52,401 bases of DNA from Lachnospiraceae bacterium (lineage in GTDB: Bacteria > Bacillota > Clostridia > Lachnospirales > Lachnospiraceae), in the NCBI GenBank assembly GCA_017938285.1, contig JAGBBW010000088.1:1-52401 (forward strand), in the 5' to 3' direction. Positions 16,456-23,937 of this stretch are shown here, one piece after another. The notes under the pieces are model-generated. The model ran no database searches, was not told where the DNA came from, and saw only the letters and a list, made by a program, of their open reading frames with translations. The translations under genes were made by a program, and so were the position numbers. The first letter of the stretch is position 1. Each line of letters begins with the position of its first letter.

Positions 16456-18552
16456 TTACTGCTCTGCTTTGTCCGTATCCTTCTCCGGATTACCAGCTGT
16501 CACTTCTACCGTCTGGACCTCATCCGGAACTGTCGGATGTTCTTCCTCCGGCGCATCTGCTTCTTTGACCTCCGGCTCTTCACCGTCCGTTGCTTCATTC
16601 TTTCCGGTCACACGGTTGTAGATTTCCACAAATTCCTTGCCGGTAATACTTTCCTTTTCGCAAAGGAACTCTGCAATTTCGTTCAGCACCTGCTGATTTT
16701 CCAGAAGCAGTCTCTTTGCCTCCGCATGGCACTCTTTTATCAGCTTCCGCAGTTCCCGGTCGATTTCCGCGATGGTTTCATCACCACAATTCATTACTGC
16801 TCTGCCATCCAGATACTGGTTTTCCACTGTTTCCAGCCCGACCATATCAAAATTCTCGGACATACCATACCGGGTAATCATGGCTCTGGCAATACGGGTT
16901 GCCTGCTCAATATCATTGGCTGCTCCTGTGGTAACCCGGTGGAACGTAATTTCCTCAGCGGCACGGCCGGCACAGAACGTCACAATTCTTGTGAGCATTT
17001 CGTCCTGCGTCATTAAATACTTTTCCTCTTCCGGTGCCTGTAACACATAGCCAAGCGTTCCCATGGTACGCGGCACAATCGTAATCTTCTGCACCGGCTC
17101 GGAAGATTCCTTCTTTAACATACTAATCAGCGCATGACCTACCTCATGGTAAGCAACCACCCGCTTTTCTTCCTTGCTTAAAATGCGGTCCTTCTTTTCC
17201 TTGCCGGCAATTACCACTTCCACGGATTCAAACAAATCCTCCTGCGTCACGTACTTTCTGCCGCACTTCACCGCCAGAATTGCCGCTTCATTAATCATGT
17301 TGGCAAGGTCAGAACCTACTGCTCCGGAAGTCGCCAGGGCAATAGCTTCCAAATCTACAGAGTCATGCATTAACACATTTCTTGCATGTACTTTTAAAAT
17401 TTCCAGACGTCCCTTTAGATCCGGCTTATCCACAATAACACGGCGGTCAAACCGTCCCGGACGCAGCAGTGCCTTATCCAGAACTTCCGGACGGTTTGTC
17501 GCAGCCAGAATGACAATACCCTTGGAGGTATCAAAACCATCCATTTCGGATAACAGCTGATTCAACGTCTGCTCCCGTTCATCATTCCCATAACGGGAAT
17601 CCCTGCTCTTACCGATGGCATCAATTTCATCAATAAAAATAATACATGGTGCCATGGCCTGCGCCTGCTTGAACAAATCACGGACACGGGACGCACCCAC
17701 ACCTACATACATTTCCACAAAATCCGAACCGGACAGGGAGAAAAACGGCACTTTTGCTTCTCCTGCCACCGCTTTGGCAAGCAGCGTTTTACCCGTACCC
17801 GGAGGGCCCACCAGAAGGGCACCCTTTGGCAGCTTTGCACCGATTTCCGCATACTTCTGTGGATTATGCAGAAAGTCTACCAGTTCCCGGATGGAATCCT
17901 TTGCCTCTTCCTGGCCTGCTACATCCTTAAACGTCACACCGGTCTCTTTTTCCACATAAACCTTGGCGGTACTCTTGCCAACACCCATAATACCACCGCC
18001 GGATTTTCCAATCATGCGGGAGAGGAAAAAGGACAAGATAAAAAACGTCAGAAAGATGAAGCCGATATTAAACACCATGGTTAAAATAATCGAAGACGTA
18101 TCTTCCACCACACGGATATACTGCACTCCTGCCGCTTCCAGACGCTGCTGCAGCAGATTTCCATCTTCCAGCAGTCCGGTATAATAAGTAAAGGTCATCC
18201 CGAAGACTCCGCCATTTTCATACGGCTGGTCTTTCGGAATAATCAGTAATTTTCCACTGTCCGCATTTATTTCCACACGTTCAATCTTACCTTCTTCCAG
18301 ATACGTTATGAACTGGTCGTAGGTAATCTGCTCTGTCGCCTTACTGCGCACATCGTCCGATACCCACAAAACTCCCAGAAGCATAATCAGGGAAAATAGC
18401 ATGGAAACCAGAAAGGCATAGCGGTTGGAATTTTTCCGGTTGTCACCACCGGAGCCATTTCCTCCATTATTTCCACCAGTTCCATTCCCGCCACCATTAC
18501 TGCCGGAGCCCGGACTACTGCCGTTCATCCTGTTTTGATTATCGTCACTCAT
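16456..18552 (-). CDS. ftsH: ATP-dependent zinc metalloprotease FtsH
   Basis: A membrane-anchored AAA+ protease that degrades misfolded membrane proteins and regulators. The Gly/Asn-rich N-terminus ([16 protein letters not shown]) is unusual low complexity. It is followed by TM1 (about 45-62), an extracytoplasmic loop, TM2 (about 145-165), and the AAA domain with [23 protein letters not shown] and the SRH region RPGRFDRRV. The zinc site HEVGH (usual HEAGH) keeps both His and the Glu. The C-terminus ends in an acidic Glu/Pro tail. The start is the ATG after AAGGAGG (698 residues); a 13-codon extension has no RBS. Transcription probably starts about 195 nt upstream inside a repeat-like leader. 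Confidence 0.95.
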   Translation of the reverse strand: MSDDNQNRMNGSSPGSGSNGGGNGTGGNNGGNGSGGDNRKNSNRYAFLVSMLFSLIMLLGVLWVSDDVRSKATEQITYDQFITYLEEGKIERVEINADSGKLLIIPKDQPYENGGVFGMTFTYYTGLLEDGNLLQQRLEAAGVQYIRVVEDTSSIILTMVFNIGFIFLTFFILSFFLSRMIGKSGGGIMGVGKSTAKVYVEKETGVTFKDVAGQEEAKDSIRELVDFLHNPQKYAEIGAKLPKGALLVGPPGTGKTLLAKAVAGEAKVPFFSLSGSDFVEMYVGVGASRVRDLFKQAQAMAPCIIFIDEIDAIGKSRDSRYGNDEREQTLNQLLSEMDGFDTSKGIVILAATNRPEVLDKALLRPGRFDRRVIVDKPDLKGRLEILKVHARNVLMHDSVDLEAIALATSGAVGSDLANMINEAAILAVKCGRKYVTQEDLFESVEVVIAGKEKKDRILSKEEKRVVAYHEVGHALISMLKKESSEPVQKITIVPRTMGTLGYVLQAPEEEKYLMTQDEMLTRIVTFCAGRAAEEITFHRVTTGAANDIEQATRIARAMITRYGMSENFDMVGLETVENQYLDGRAVMNCGDETIAEIDRELRKLIKECHAEAKRLLLENQQVLNEIAEFLCEKESITGKEFVEIYNRVTGKNEATDGEEPEVKEADAPEEEHPTVPDEVQTVEVTAGNPEKDTDKAEQ

Positions 18553-18570
18553 CACAATCCTCCTTGTTTT

Positions 18571-18597
18571 GTAACTGCTCCATCCTTTCACAATTAC
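18571..18597. repeat. 27-bp palindromic repeat, copy B (ftsH leader)
   Basis: GTAACTG and CAATTAC bracket an internal TCCATCCTTTCA. The ends pair with one G-U on the minus-strand RNA. The sequence aligns without gaps to copy A at 4472-4498 and to copy C at 18667-18693. It ends just upstream of the ftsH RBS. Confidence 0.5.
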
Positions 18598-18666
18598 TTC
18601 TTTTTTCTTTTGTAACTAATCTGTCAGTCTCTCTATAGTATTTTCAGATTTCACTGAATTATATTC

Positions 18667-18693
18667 GCTGCTGTTCCATCCCTTCACAGTTCC
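18667..18693. repeat. 27-bp repeat, copy C
   Basis: It contains CTGTTCCATCCCTTCACAG, matching copy B at most positions (CTGCTCCATCCTTTCACA), with its own CTGT/ACAG stem. It lies exactly 96 nt from copy B in the same orientation, inside the ftsH 5' leader. Confidence 0.45.
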
Positions 18694-18754
18694 AGACGAA
18701 ACATTCCTTTCCTAATTGCAGACAGACAGTTCTGCCGGACAGTCACTGTATATC

Positions 18755-18784
18755 ATTATATAAGGAATCCCATCAGAAAATCAA
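18755..18784 (-). promoter_or_regulatory. Putative ftsH promoter
   Basis: On the minus strand TTGATT (18784-18779), an 18-nt spacer and TATAAT (18760-18755). The start would be near 18748, giving a long leader of about 195 nt that contains two copies of the 27-bp repeat. Confidence 0.6.
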
Positions 18785-18963
18785 TAGATTACTTCTAAAT
18801 TTTTGGTAAACAGATACGGCGATTAGCACCACCCCATCCAAATGAGTAAAACGGACGGCTGCAACGCAGCGACTGACAGCTTGCTGGCAGGTTTTACGAA
18901 TGCGGATCTGGGTGGGCTGAATAGTTACGTAAACTGTAACAGCCGGAGTGTAATCCGTGCTCT

Positions 18964-19848
18964 TTAGAACAATGCACTTCCTGCCTGTACCGATGGCATG
19001 TGGAGACAGAATGCTTTTCCTTCCTCTTCCTGCTCCACTTCTCTTTTCCACTCCGTACCTTCCGGGTCATAACAGATGGAAATCCGGTCATTTTCCAGAA
19101 GCTTTCTGAGGGGCGAAAATGCACAGGCCAGTTTCAGTATCTGTCCGTCACTTTCAAATACTTTAATCTTTGCTTCCGGAGCCAGTTTTGCCAGTTCCAA
19201 CACATGATACCCCATGCCAAAGCCTTTTACCAGATAGGTTTCCACGCCTTCTGACACCCAGCTTCGGGCCAGCAGAAAAGCCTCCTGGACTGCTTTATGA
19301 TTCGAATGCAGGTAAATGGAACCCCGGTCCGTTTTTACTGCCAACGTCATCAGACCGCAGGAGGTCGCCTCCACACGGTATCCGGCTTCCATCAGCTGTT
19401 CCGGGTCAAAAGTAGCTTCAAACAGTGTTTCTGCCTCTTCCTTCTGTCCGGCTTCCGCCAGTTTTTCCACCATGGCAGTACACTGTTCCAGATACATGGA
19501 CTCCGAAAAAAAAGCATAATTTTCTTTTTTTATAATCAGCTCCTGCACGTTGCAGATAAGCGTACTCAGCTGCAGTTCCAGTAAATCTGCCAGCAGCACA
19601 TAATCCACACTACGGCTTGCTTCTACGATTCCCTCCAGCATTTCGGTCAGGGAATCTGTGGAAACCAGTTGGAAATACTCTTTGTCACCAATAATTCCAT
19701 CGATGACATCCTTCATTTTTTCCGATACTACCGGCATATATTCCAAAGCCGCCGGATAGTTCTGCTCCCGGAAATAGAACACTGCCTTGTCCACCAGTTC
19801 CAGCAGTTCTATATTGGTTTGAAATAAATTTTTAATCTGTGCTGTCAT
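18964..19848 (-). CDS. Maf/MptE-like protein, C-terminus possibly shortened
   Basis: The 294-residue protein is helical in its first half (about 1-150). The second half contains SIYLHSNHKAVQEAFLLARSW and VKGFGMGYHVLELAKLAPEAKIKVFE, a Rossmann-like glycine loop with an acidic strand end. It resembles the N-terminal part of motility accessory factor (Maf/DUF115, MptE-like) proteins, which take part in flagellin glycosylation. It follows a GT2 glycosyltransferase at the end of the flagellar gene series, which fits that role but does not prove it. The start is the ATG after AGGAGGATGGCAAA. The protein ends abruptly with PSVQAGSALF, where I would expect a further helix; the repeat-rich ftsH leader starts at that point. 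Confidence 0.45.
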   Translation of the reverse strand: MTAQIKNLFQTNIELLELVDKAVFYFREQNYPAALEYMPVVSEKMKDVIDGIIGDKEYFQLVSTDSLTEMLEGIVEASRSVDYVLLADLLELQLSTLICNVQELIIKKENYAFFSESMYLEQCTAMVEKLAEAGQKEEAETLFEATFDPEQLMEAGYRVEATSCGLMTLAVKTDRGSIYLHSNHKAVQEAFLLARSWVSEGVETYLVKGFGMGYHVLELAKLAPEAKIKVFESDGQILKLACAFSPLRKLLENDRISICYDPEGTEWKREVEQEEEGKAFCLHMPSVQAGSALF

Positions 19849-19909
19849 TTTGCCATCCTCCTGTTCTATTCCCCTTTTTCGTTTTCTGTTTTTGATACAG
19901 CAGGAACTC

Positions 19910-20917
19910 TTATCCAAGTAATGCTCTGTACTGTGCCGCTTCGTCCATCCTCCCCTGCTGTTCCAGCAGACGGATGGCTTCTTTCAACGCCTCTGCACCT
20001 CCATAAAAAATGCAGACATAACTCTCCGCTTCCAGTGCCGCTCTTTTATACCAGTACACCGCTTCCGGCAGGCGTTCTGCTGTTTCATAGTACTGTCCCA
20101 GCAGATAAAATAATTCTGCCGGAAGACTGCTGTTTCCTGCCAGTTCCATCAGACATAACGCTAACAGATCCTCCCACTCCTGTCGGAGGGCAAGGGATTT
20201 TGCCAGTACACAGAGTGCTTCGTACCTGGCGTCCTGGGAAAGTTCTGTCTGTTCCAGTCTTGCCAGAAACCACTGCTCTGCCTTCGCAAAATCTTCCTTC
20301 GTTCCGGAAATAAACAGTTCCTTGGCATACATACTGTATAACCGTCCGGACAGGCGGCCACTCTTTAACAGTTCCCGCTCCATCGCCTGAAAATCCCTGG
20401 AGGAATGCATACTCTGGGGACGATGCATAATCTCGATATCACTACTGTATACCACCGGGTCCAGTGCCACGGTTTCATGCACCGGGTCAATCCAGCGGAA
20501 TTCCCGCAGCCGCTTAAACAGTTTTGGTCTTGGCTCTCTGGTAAAATTGTAGACCATATTACAGTCTTCGGGATTCACATAAATCATTTCCACAATTTCA
20601 ATCTCCGGCAGAAGCACCTGCTTTAACTGCAAAAATTTTCTGCGGTCGATTGGCTCCAGCACTTCATCGGCATCCGCAGAGTAAATATAGTCCTTCGTTG
20701 CCTTCGAAAACGCAAAATTTCTGGCAGCAGAAAAATCATGCACCCAGGTAAAATCATATATTTTATCGGTATACTGTGCCGCAATTTCCTTCGTCCGGTC
20801 TGTGGAACCGGTATCCACAATAATAATTTCATCCGCAATCCCCTGCAGGGAATCCAGACACCGTGAAAGTACGGCTTCTTCATTTTTTACAATCATACAA
20901 ACACTGATACTGACCAT
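19910..20917 (-). CDS. Family-2 glycosyltransferase with TPR-like tail
   Basis: The 335 residues start with a GT-A fold: SVCMIVKNEEAVLSRCLDSL, DEIIIVDTGSTDRTKEIA, and the metal-binding SADADEVL (about residues 85-92). The C-terminal half (about 200-335) is TPR-like helices, including AELFYLLGQYYETAERLPEAVYWYKRA. This architecture (GT2-TPR) is common for protein or surface-glycan glycosyltransferases in clostridia. The ATG at 20917 is preferred because GGAG lies 9 nt upstream; the frame opens four codons earlier. The neighbours (flagellar genes upstream, Maf-like gene downstream) suggest flagellin or flagellar-surface glycosylation (inference). Confidence 0.8.
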   Translation of the reverse strand: MVSISVCMIVKNEEAVLSRCLDSLQGIADEIIIVDTGSTDRTKEIAAQYTDKIYDFTWVHDFSAARNFAFSKATKDYIYSADADEVLEPIDRRKFLQLKQVLLPEIEIVEMIYVNPEDCNMVYNFTREPRPKLFKRLREFRWIDPVHETVALDPVVYSSDIEIMHRPQSMHSSRDFQAMERELLKSGRLSGRLYSMYAKELFISGTKEDFAKAEQWFLARLEQTELSQDARYEALCVLAKSLALRQEWEDLLALCLMELAGNSSLPAELFYLLGQYYETAERLPEAVYWYKRAALEAESYVCIFYGGAEALKEAIRLLEQQGRMDEAAQYRALLG

Positions 20918-20946
20918 GGGACACTCCATTTTATTATTATAGTTTT

Positions 20947-20981
20947 ACTGGCGCAGCATTCAAACGAATGGCTGCGCCAGT
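20947..20981. terminator. GC-rich stem-loop at the end of the flagellar run
   Basis: ACTGGCGCAGC and GCTGCGCCAGT are exact complements, with an inner ATTC/GAAT extension. It lies between the secreted-protein gene and the glycosyltransferase. No clean U-run follows on the minus strand, so partial termination is as likely as full. Confidence 0.6.
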
Positions 20982-21016
20982 GTGGTTATTATTATAACAT
21001 TTTTATTTGTATTGCT

Positions 21017-22933
21017 TTACTGCTGGTTCTGATTCTGGTTCTGGTCAGCAGGTGCTTCGGTGGCTTTGATTGGGCCGACGTAGTCGCTTGCGATTGGATT
21101 TCTATCCGGACCGGTAATGACTACCCGGACATACTTGCCTGCCTGTGTATTTGTTAATACAAAGGTCTCTGCTGTTGCACCACCAATATCTGTCCAGTTC
21201 GCATCTGCATTCTTTGGATCATCACAAACCTGCCACTTAAAGCTTACCTGTTCTTTTGTCAGATTCGTGCTGAATACCGCTGTTAATGTTTCTCCAGAAT
21301 TCTTCTTATCCTCTGCAATTCCTGCATAAGTTAATGCATCGTACTTTATTTCACCGGAAACAAGATAGGTGGATGGAAGATTTCCATCTTCACCAGCAAT
21401 ACGATACAGGAAGAAGGAACCCTTCGGAACTTTCTTATTAGCAAATTTCATTGTCTTTCCCGGCTTAATGCTGGTCCACTTCAGGTCGGAAATGTCAATA
21501 TTCTCTGTATCCTTAGGTTCTACTGTTAATTTCGCATAATCCGGATGATCCGGTGTCAGGATTGCTACCTGATATTTTACACCTGGATCTGTTTCTGTAG
21601 CCGTCTTATTCGTTACCAGAATACCACCGGTATTTGTCTTGGATTCTCCATACGTAAAGGATAATGCATCCGCATTCGGTGTTGCCAGAGTACCACCCTT
21701 GGCACATGGAATAATCACTTCTGCAACCTTGGAAGCTGCATCCTTTTCTGTACCGATTTCTCTTACATAAAGAATAATGCCATCCTTTTCCTCTGTAAAA
21801 GTAAGATAATCTTTATATTTATTATACAAAGTATCATAATCCATCGAAGAATTCATAACAAAATCACTTACGCCTTTTTCCTTCAGATAAGCTCTCAATA
21901 CCTGCTGCACCATCAGGTCAGAAACACGTTCGTTTGTATAAATTTCTTCATATTCTGCATCTCTGTAATCCAGATTTACAAAATCCACACCATCTACCAG
22001 GTCCTCACCAAACTTCTTGCTGTATTCCGGAATCATGAGCCAGTCATCCTTTTCCGGTCCCCACTTAAAGGAAAATTCCATACCATTCTTGATAGCAAGT
22101 GTCATGGTATCTGCATTTACTACAACCTGTGGAGCAGAGGAAAGCTTGGATACGCTGTACTTTGCAGTAGAACTTGCCCTTGCCATGGAAACTGTATTAC
22201 CTTCTGCATCCGTTATACCATTATCAGCCTTAATACGGAATTGAAGCTTTACTCCACGGATATTCAACTCCTTTAAATCCAGCTCGGAAAATTCTCTCCA
22301 GACACCATCCTCACCTTTACGCCACATGATATTTTCTAAATTCATGTAATAGTTGTCTCTTCCATCCTCTTCCAGATAGAAAATGAAATAACCGGTATCT
22401 TCGGTAAAATTAGGATAGTCCTCATAAACCTCCTGCCATTCTTCTGCCTGGGTAATATCTGTAGCAAGCAGGGTTCCGGTAAAATCTACCTTAAAATTTT
22501 CTTCCCACACAATATCTACTGCAACAACCTTTGTATATTTCTGGTTTCCGCAAAGATATAAGCGAACCGTCTTGCTGTCATTAATCCAGGAGATGTCAAA
22601 TACAGCAACTGCTTCTTTTTTTGTTGCTCCTGACTCATCTATATATTCACGTTCACGTACCTCACAGACATCCCACTTGGACAAATCCTTATTATACTTA
22701 TCTGTATAATAAACCATATAGTCTATCTGGTCTAAATCCACAGTAGGATATACACTACGGTCTACTACCCGCACGGTTACCGTTTCATTGATATAGTCTA
22801 CTTCAATCTGCTCCGGTTTAAATCCTTCTTCCGTTGTATCCCCGGCCCAGGCTATCAGCCTCACCGTACCTGCCAGCATAAGCACAAACATCAGCGCAAA
22901 TGCCGCCAGCTTCCATCCTTTTAATTTCTTCAT
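21017..22933 (-). CDS. Large secreted or membrane-anchored protein of unknown function, flagellar locus
   Basis: 638 residues. A Lys-rich N-terminus (MKKLKGWK) and a hydrophobic segment LAAFALMFVLMLAGTVRLIAW form a signal peptide or anchor. The body is rich in beta-type sequence without a family I recognise. The last about 110 residues look like an Ig-like or carbohydrate-binding sandwich (VSFKWQVCDD, ETFVLTNTQAGKYVRVVITG), followed by a Gln/Asn tail. The RBS is AAGGAGG. It follows the FliT-like gene by 20 nt, so it is probably co-transcribed with filament assembly genes. An extracellular role in motility, adhesion or surface glycan binding is possible, but none is shown. Confidence 0.7.
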   Translation of the reverse strand: MKKLKGWKLAAFALMFVLMLAGTVRLIAWAGDTTEEGFKPEQIEVDYINETVTVRVVDRSVYPTVDLDQIDYMVYYTDKYNKDLSKWDVCEVREREYIDESGATKKEAVAVFDISWINDSKTVRLYLCGNQKYTKVVAVDIVWEENFKVDFTGTLLATDITQAEEWQEVYEDYPNFTEDTGYFIFYLEEDGRDNYYMNLENIMWRKGEDGVWREFSELDLKELNIRGVKLQFRIKADNGITDAEGNTVSMARASSTAKYSVSKLSSAPQVVVNADTMTLAIKNGMEFSFKWGPEKDDWLMIPEYSKKFGEDLVDGVDFVNLDYRDAEYEEIYTNERVSDLMVQQVLRAYLKEKGVSDFVMNSSMDYDTLYNKYKDYLTFTEEKDGIILYVREIGTEKDAASKVAEVIIPCAKGGTLATPNADALSFTYGESKTNTGGILVTNKTATETDPGVKYQVAILTPDHPDYAKLTVEPKDTENIDISDLKWTSIKPGKTMKFANKKVPKGSFFLYRIAGEDGNLPSTYLVSGEIKYDALTYAGIAEDKKNSGETLTAVFSTNLTKEQVSFKWQVCDDPKNADANWTDIGGATAETFVLTNTQAGKYVRVVITGPDRNPIASDYVGPIKATEAPADQNQNQNQQ

Positions 22934-22953
22934 AACTGCCTCCTTTCAGACTG

Positions 22954-23442
22954 CTAATTCTTCTGGTCCATAAAATAAGACTTCTGTGCCTGCAGCCCTA
23001 TCATGTTTTTATAATACTTATCCGCTGTCTGTTTACCAACCTTAAACTGCCGGATACTCTTTTTCTTTCCCTGCAGGGCAAACTCCAGGGCAGAACGGTT
23101 TTTCTCTTCCAAAGCAGCAATCTTCACACCTAAATCAGTAATTCTGGTAATCAGACCCTGCATTTCCAGAACCTGTTCTTTATATTCCTCTTTGTTGACC
23201 TGCAGTTCTTCTGATACCCGGTTAAAAATAGACTGGAATCCATTATCAAATTCTCCGATTTTCTTAATAATTCCATCTTTGCGTTCTACCAACTGTAAAA
23301 ACTCCAGTTCATCAAACTCCGTCTGTTTTAAAAGATTGCTCTGTTCTGTTGTATACTGCAGAATTTTGGCCAGATGTACTTCCTTCTTTGTCAGAACATC
23401 CAGCATCATTCTGATATATGTCATTCCATTTGCACCTGCCAT
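22954..23442 (-). CDS. Small coiled-coil protein, FliT/FlgN-type export chaperone candidate
   Basis: The 162 residues are almost wholly helical and charged, with long coiled-coil stretches such as VHLAKILQYTTEQSNLLKQ and LGVKIAALEEKNRSALEFAL. This is the pattern of flagellar type III chaperones (FlgN/FliT). Its position directly after fliS matches fliT in many Firmicutes. FliT chaperones the cap protein FliD. Sequence identity is too weak to name it firmly. The ATG follows AAAGGATAGGG; the 8-codon upstream extension has no RBS. Confidence 0.6.
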   Translation of the reverse strand: MAGANGMTYIRMMLDVLTKKEVHLAKILQYTTEQSNLLKQTEFDELEFLQLVERKDGIIKKIGEFDNGFQSIFNRVSEELQVNKEEYKEQVLEMQGLITRITDLGVKIAALEEKNRSALEFALQGKKKSIRQFKVGKQTADKYYKNMIGLQAQKSYFMDQKN

Positions 23443-23468
23443 GAGCCCTATCCTTTCTATGCACAACA

Positions 23469-23498
23469 GGGCTGTCGCAAAAATGCCTGCAACAGCCC
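23469..23498 (-). terminator. Intercistronic stem-loop fliS / FliT-like gene
   Basis: On the minus strand GGGCTGTTGC pairs with GCGACAGCCC (one T-G wobble) around a 10-nt loop. It may attenuate or process the transcript. There is no strong U-run after it. Confidence 0.45.
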
Positions 23499-23513
23499 GC
23501 GTAGCACTACTGA

Positions 23514-23897
23514 TTAGTTTACATACATGTGATTCTGCTTCATGATTTCCTTCCAGAGGTCTCTCATTTCACGAATCTGATCCAGTGCCTGATTCACTAA
23601 TTCCAGATCCTTCTTAATATTTGCCTGCACCAAAAGGCTTCCGATATACTCGTATACTACATCAAAATCCTTTGCCGTTGGATATTTGAAATCCAAGGTT
23701 GCACGAAGCTCTGTAATAATATTCTGAACCTTGATAATGTTGTTGTTTACCTTTTCATAATCGTTCTGCTCAAAACCAAGAATTGCAATATTACAGAATT
23801 TGATTGCTCCTTCATACAGCATTAATGTAAGCTCTGCCGGAGTTGCGGTATTAACCTTGGTTCCCTTATAAAGTGTAGCTGCATTATTAATCGCCAT
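23514..23897 (-). CDS. fliS: Flagellar export chaperone FliS
   Basis: 127 residues, the usual length. It binds the C-terminus of flagellin in the cytoplasm and keeps it unfolded for type III export; in Bacillus it also helps FliW relieve CsrA repression. The family pattern is clear: AATLYKGTKVNTATPAELTLMLYEGAIKFCNIA near the N-terminus, then KVNNNIIKVQNIITELRATLDFKYP, and a closing LVNQALDQIREMRDLWKEIMKQ helix. The RBS is GGGAGG. It is 40 nt after fliD. Confidence 0.95.
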   Translation of the reverse strand: MAINNAATLYKGTKVNTATPAELTLMLYEGAIKFCNIAILGFEQNDYEKVNNNIIKVQNIITELRATLDFKYPTAKDFDVVYEYIGSLLVQANIKKDLELVNQALDQIREMRDLWKEIMKQNHMYVN

Positions 23898-23937
23898 TTG
23901 AGATATACCTCCCTAAAATCCTTCTGTATTTTTATTT

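Larger units (their letters stand above)
18598..18963 (-). repeat. Repeat-rich non-coding segment carrying the ftsH promoter
   Basis: 366 nt without a convincing gene. Minus-strand features in order are a CGGA/TCCG hairpin, GTTAC-agtttac-GTAAC, a GC-richer segment, and the promoter TTGATT-N18-TATAAT. It begins directly at the stop codon of the Maf-like gene, which lacks the C-terminal tail I would expect. The right-end sequence GTAACTATTCAGCC resembles the MITE terminal repeat GTAACTGTTCGGAGCC. I have an impression, unverified, that this sequence recurs in Lachnospiraceae genomes. Confidence 0.4.

Noticed and set aside
18773-19051. 92-residue minus-strand ORF across the repeat segment
   Set aside because: Runs out of frame through the end of the Maf-like gene and then the non-coding repeat; no RBS; basic, non-globular composition.
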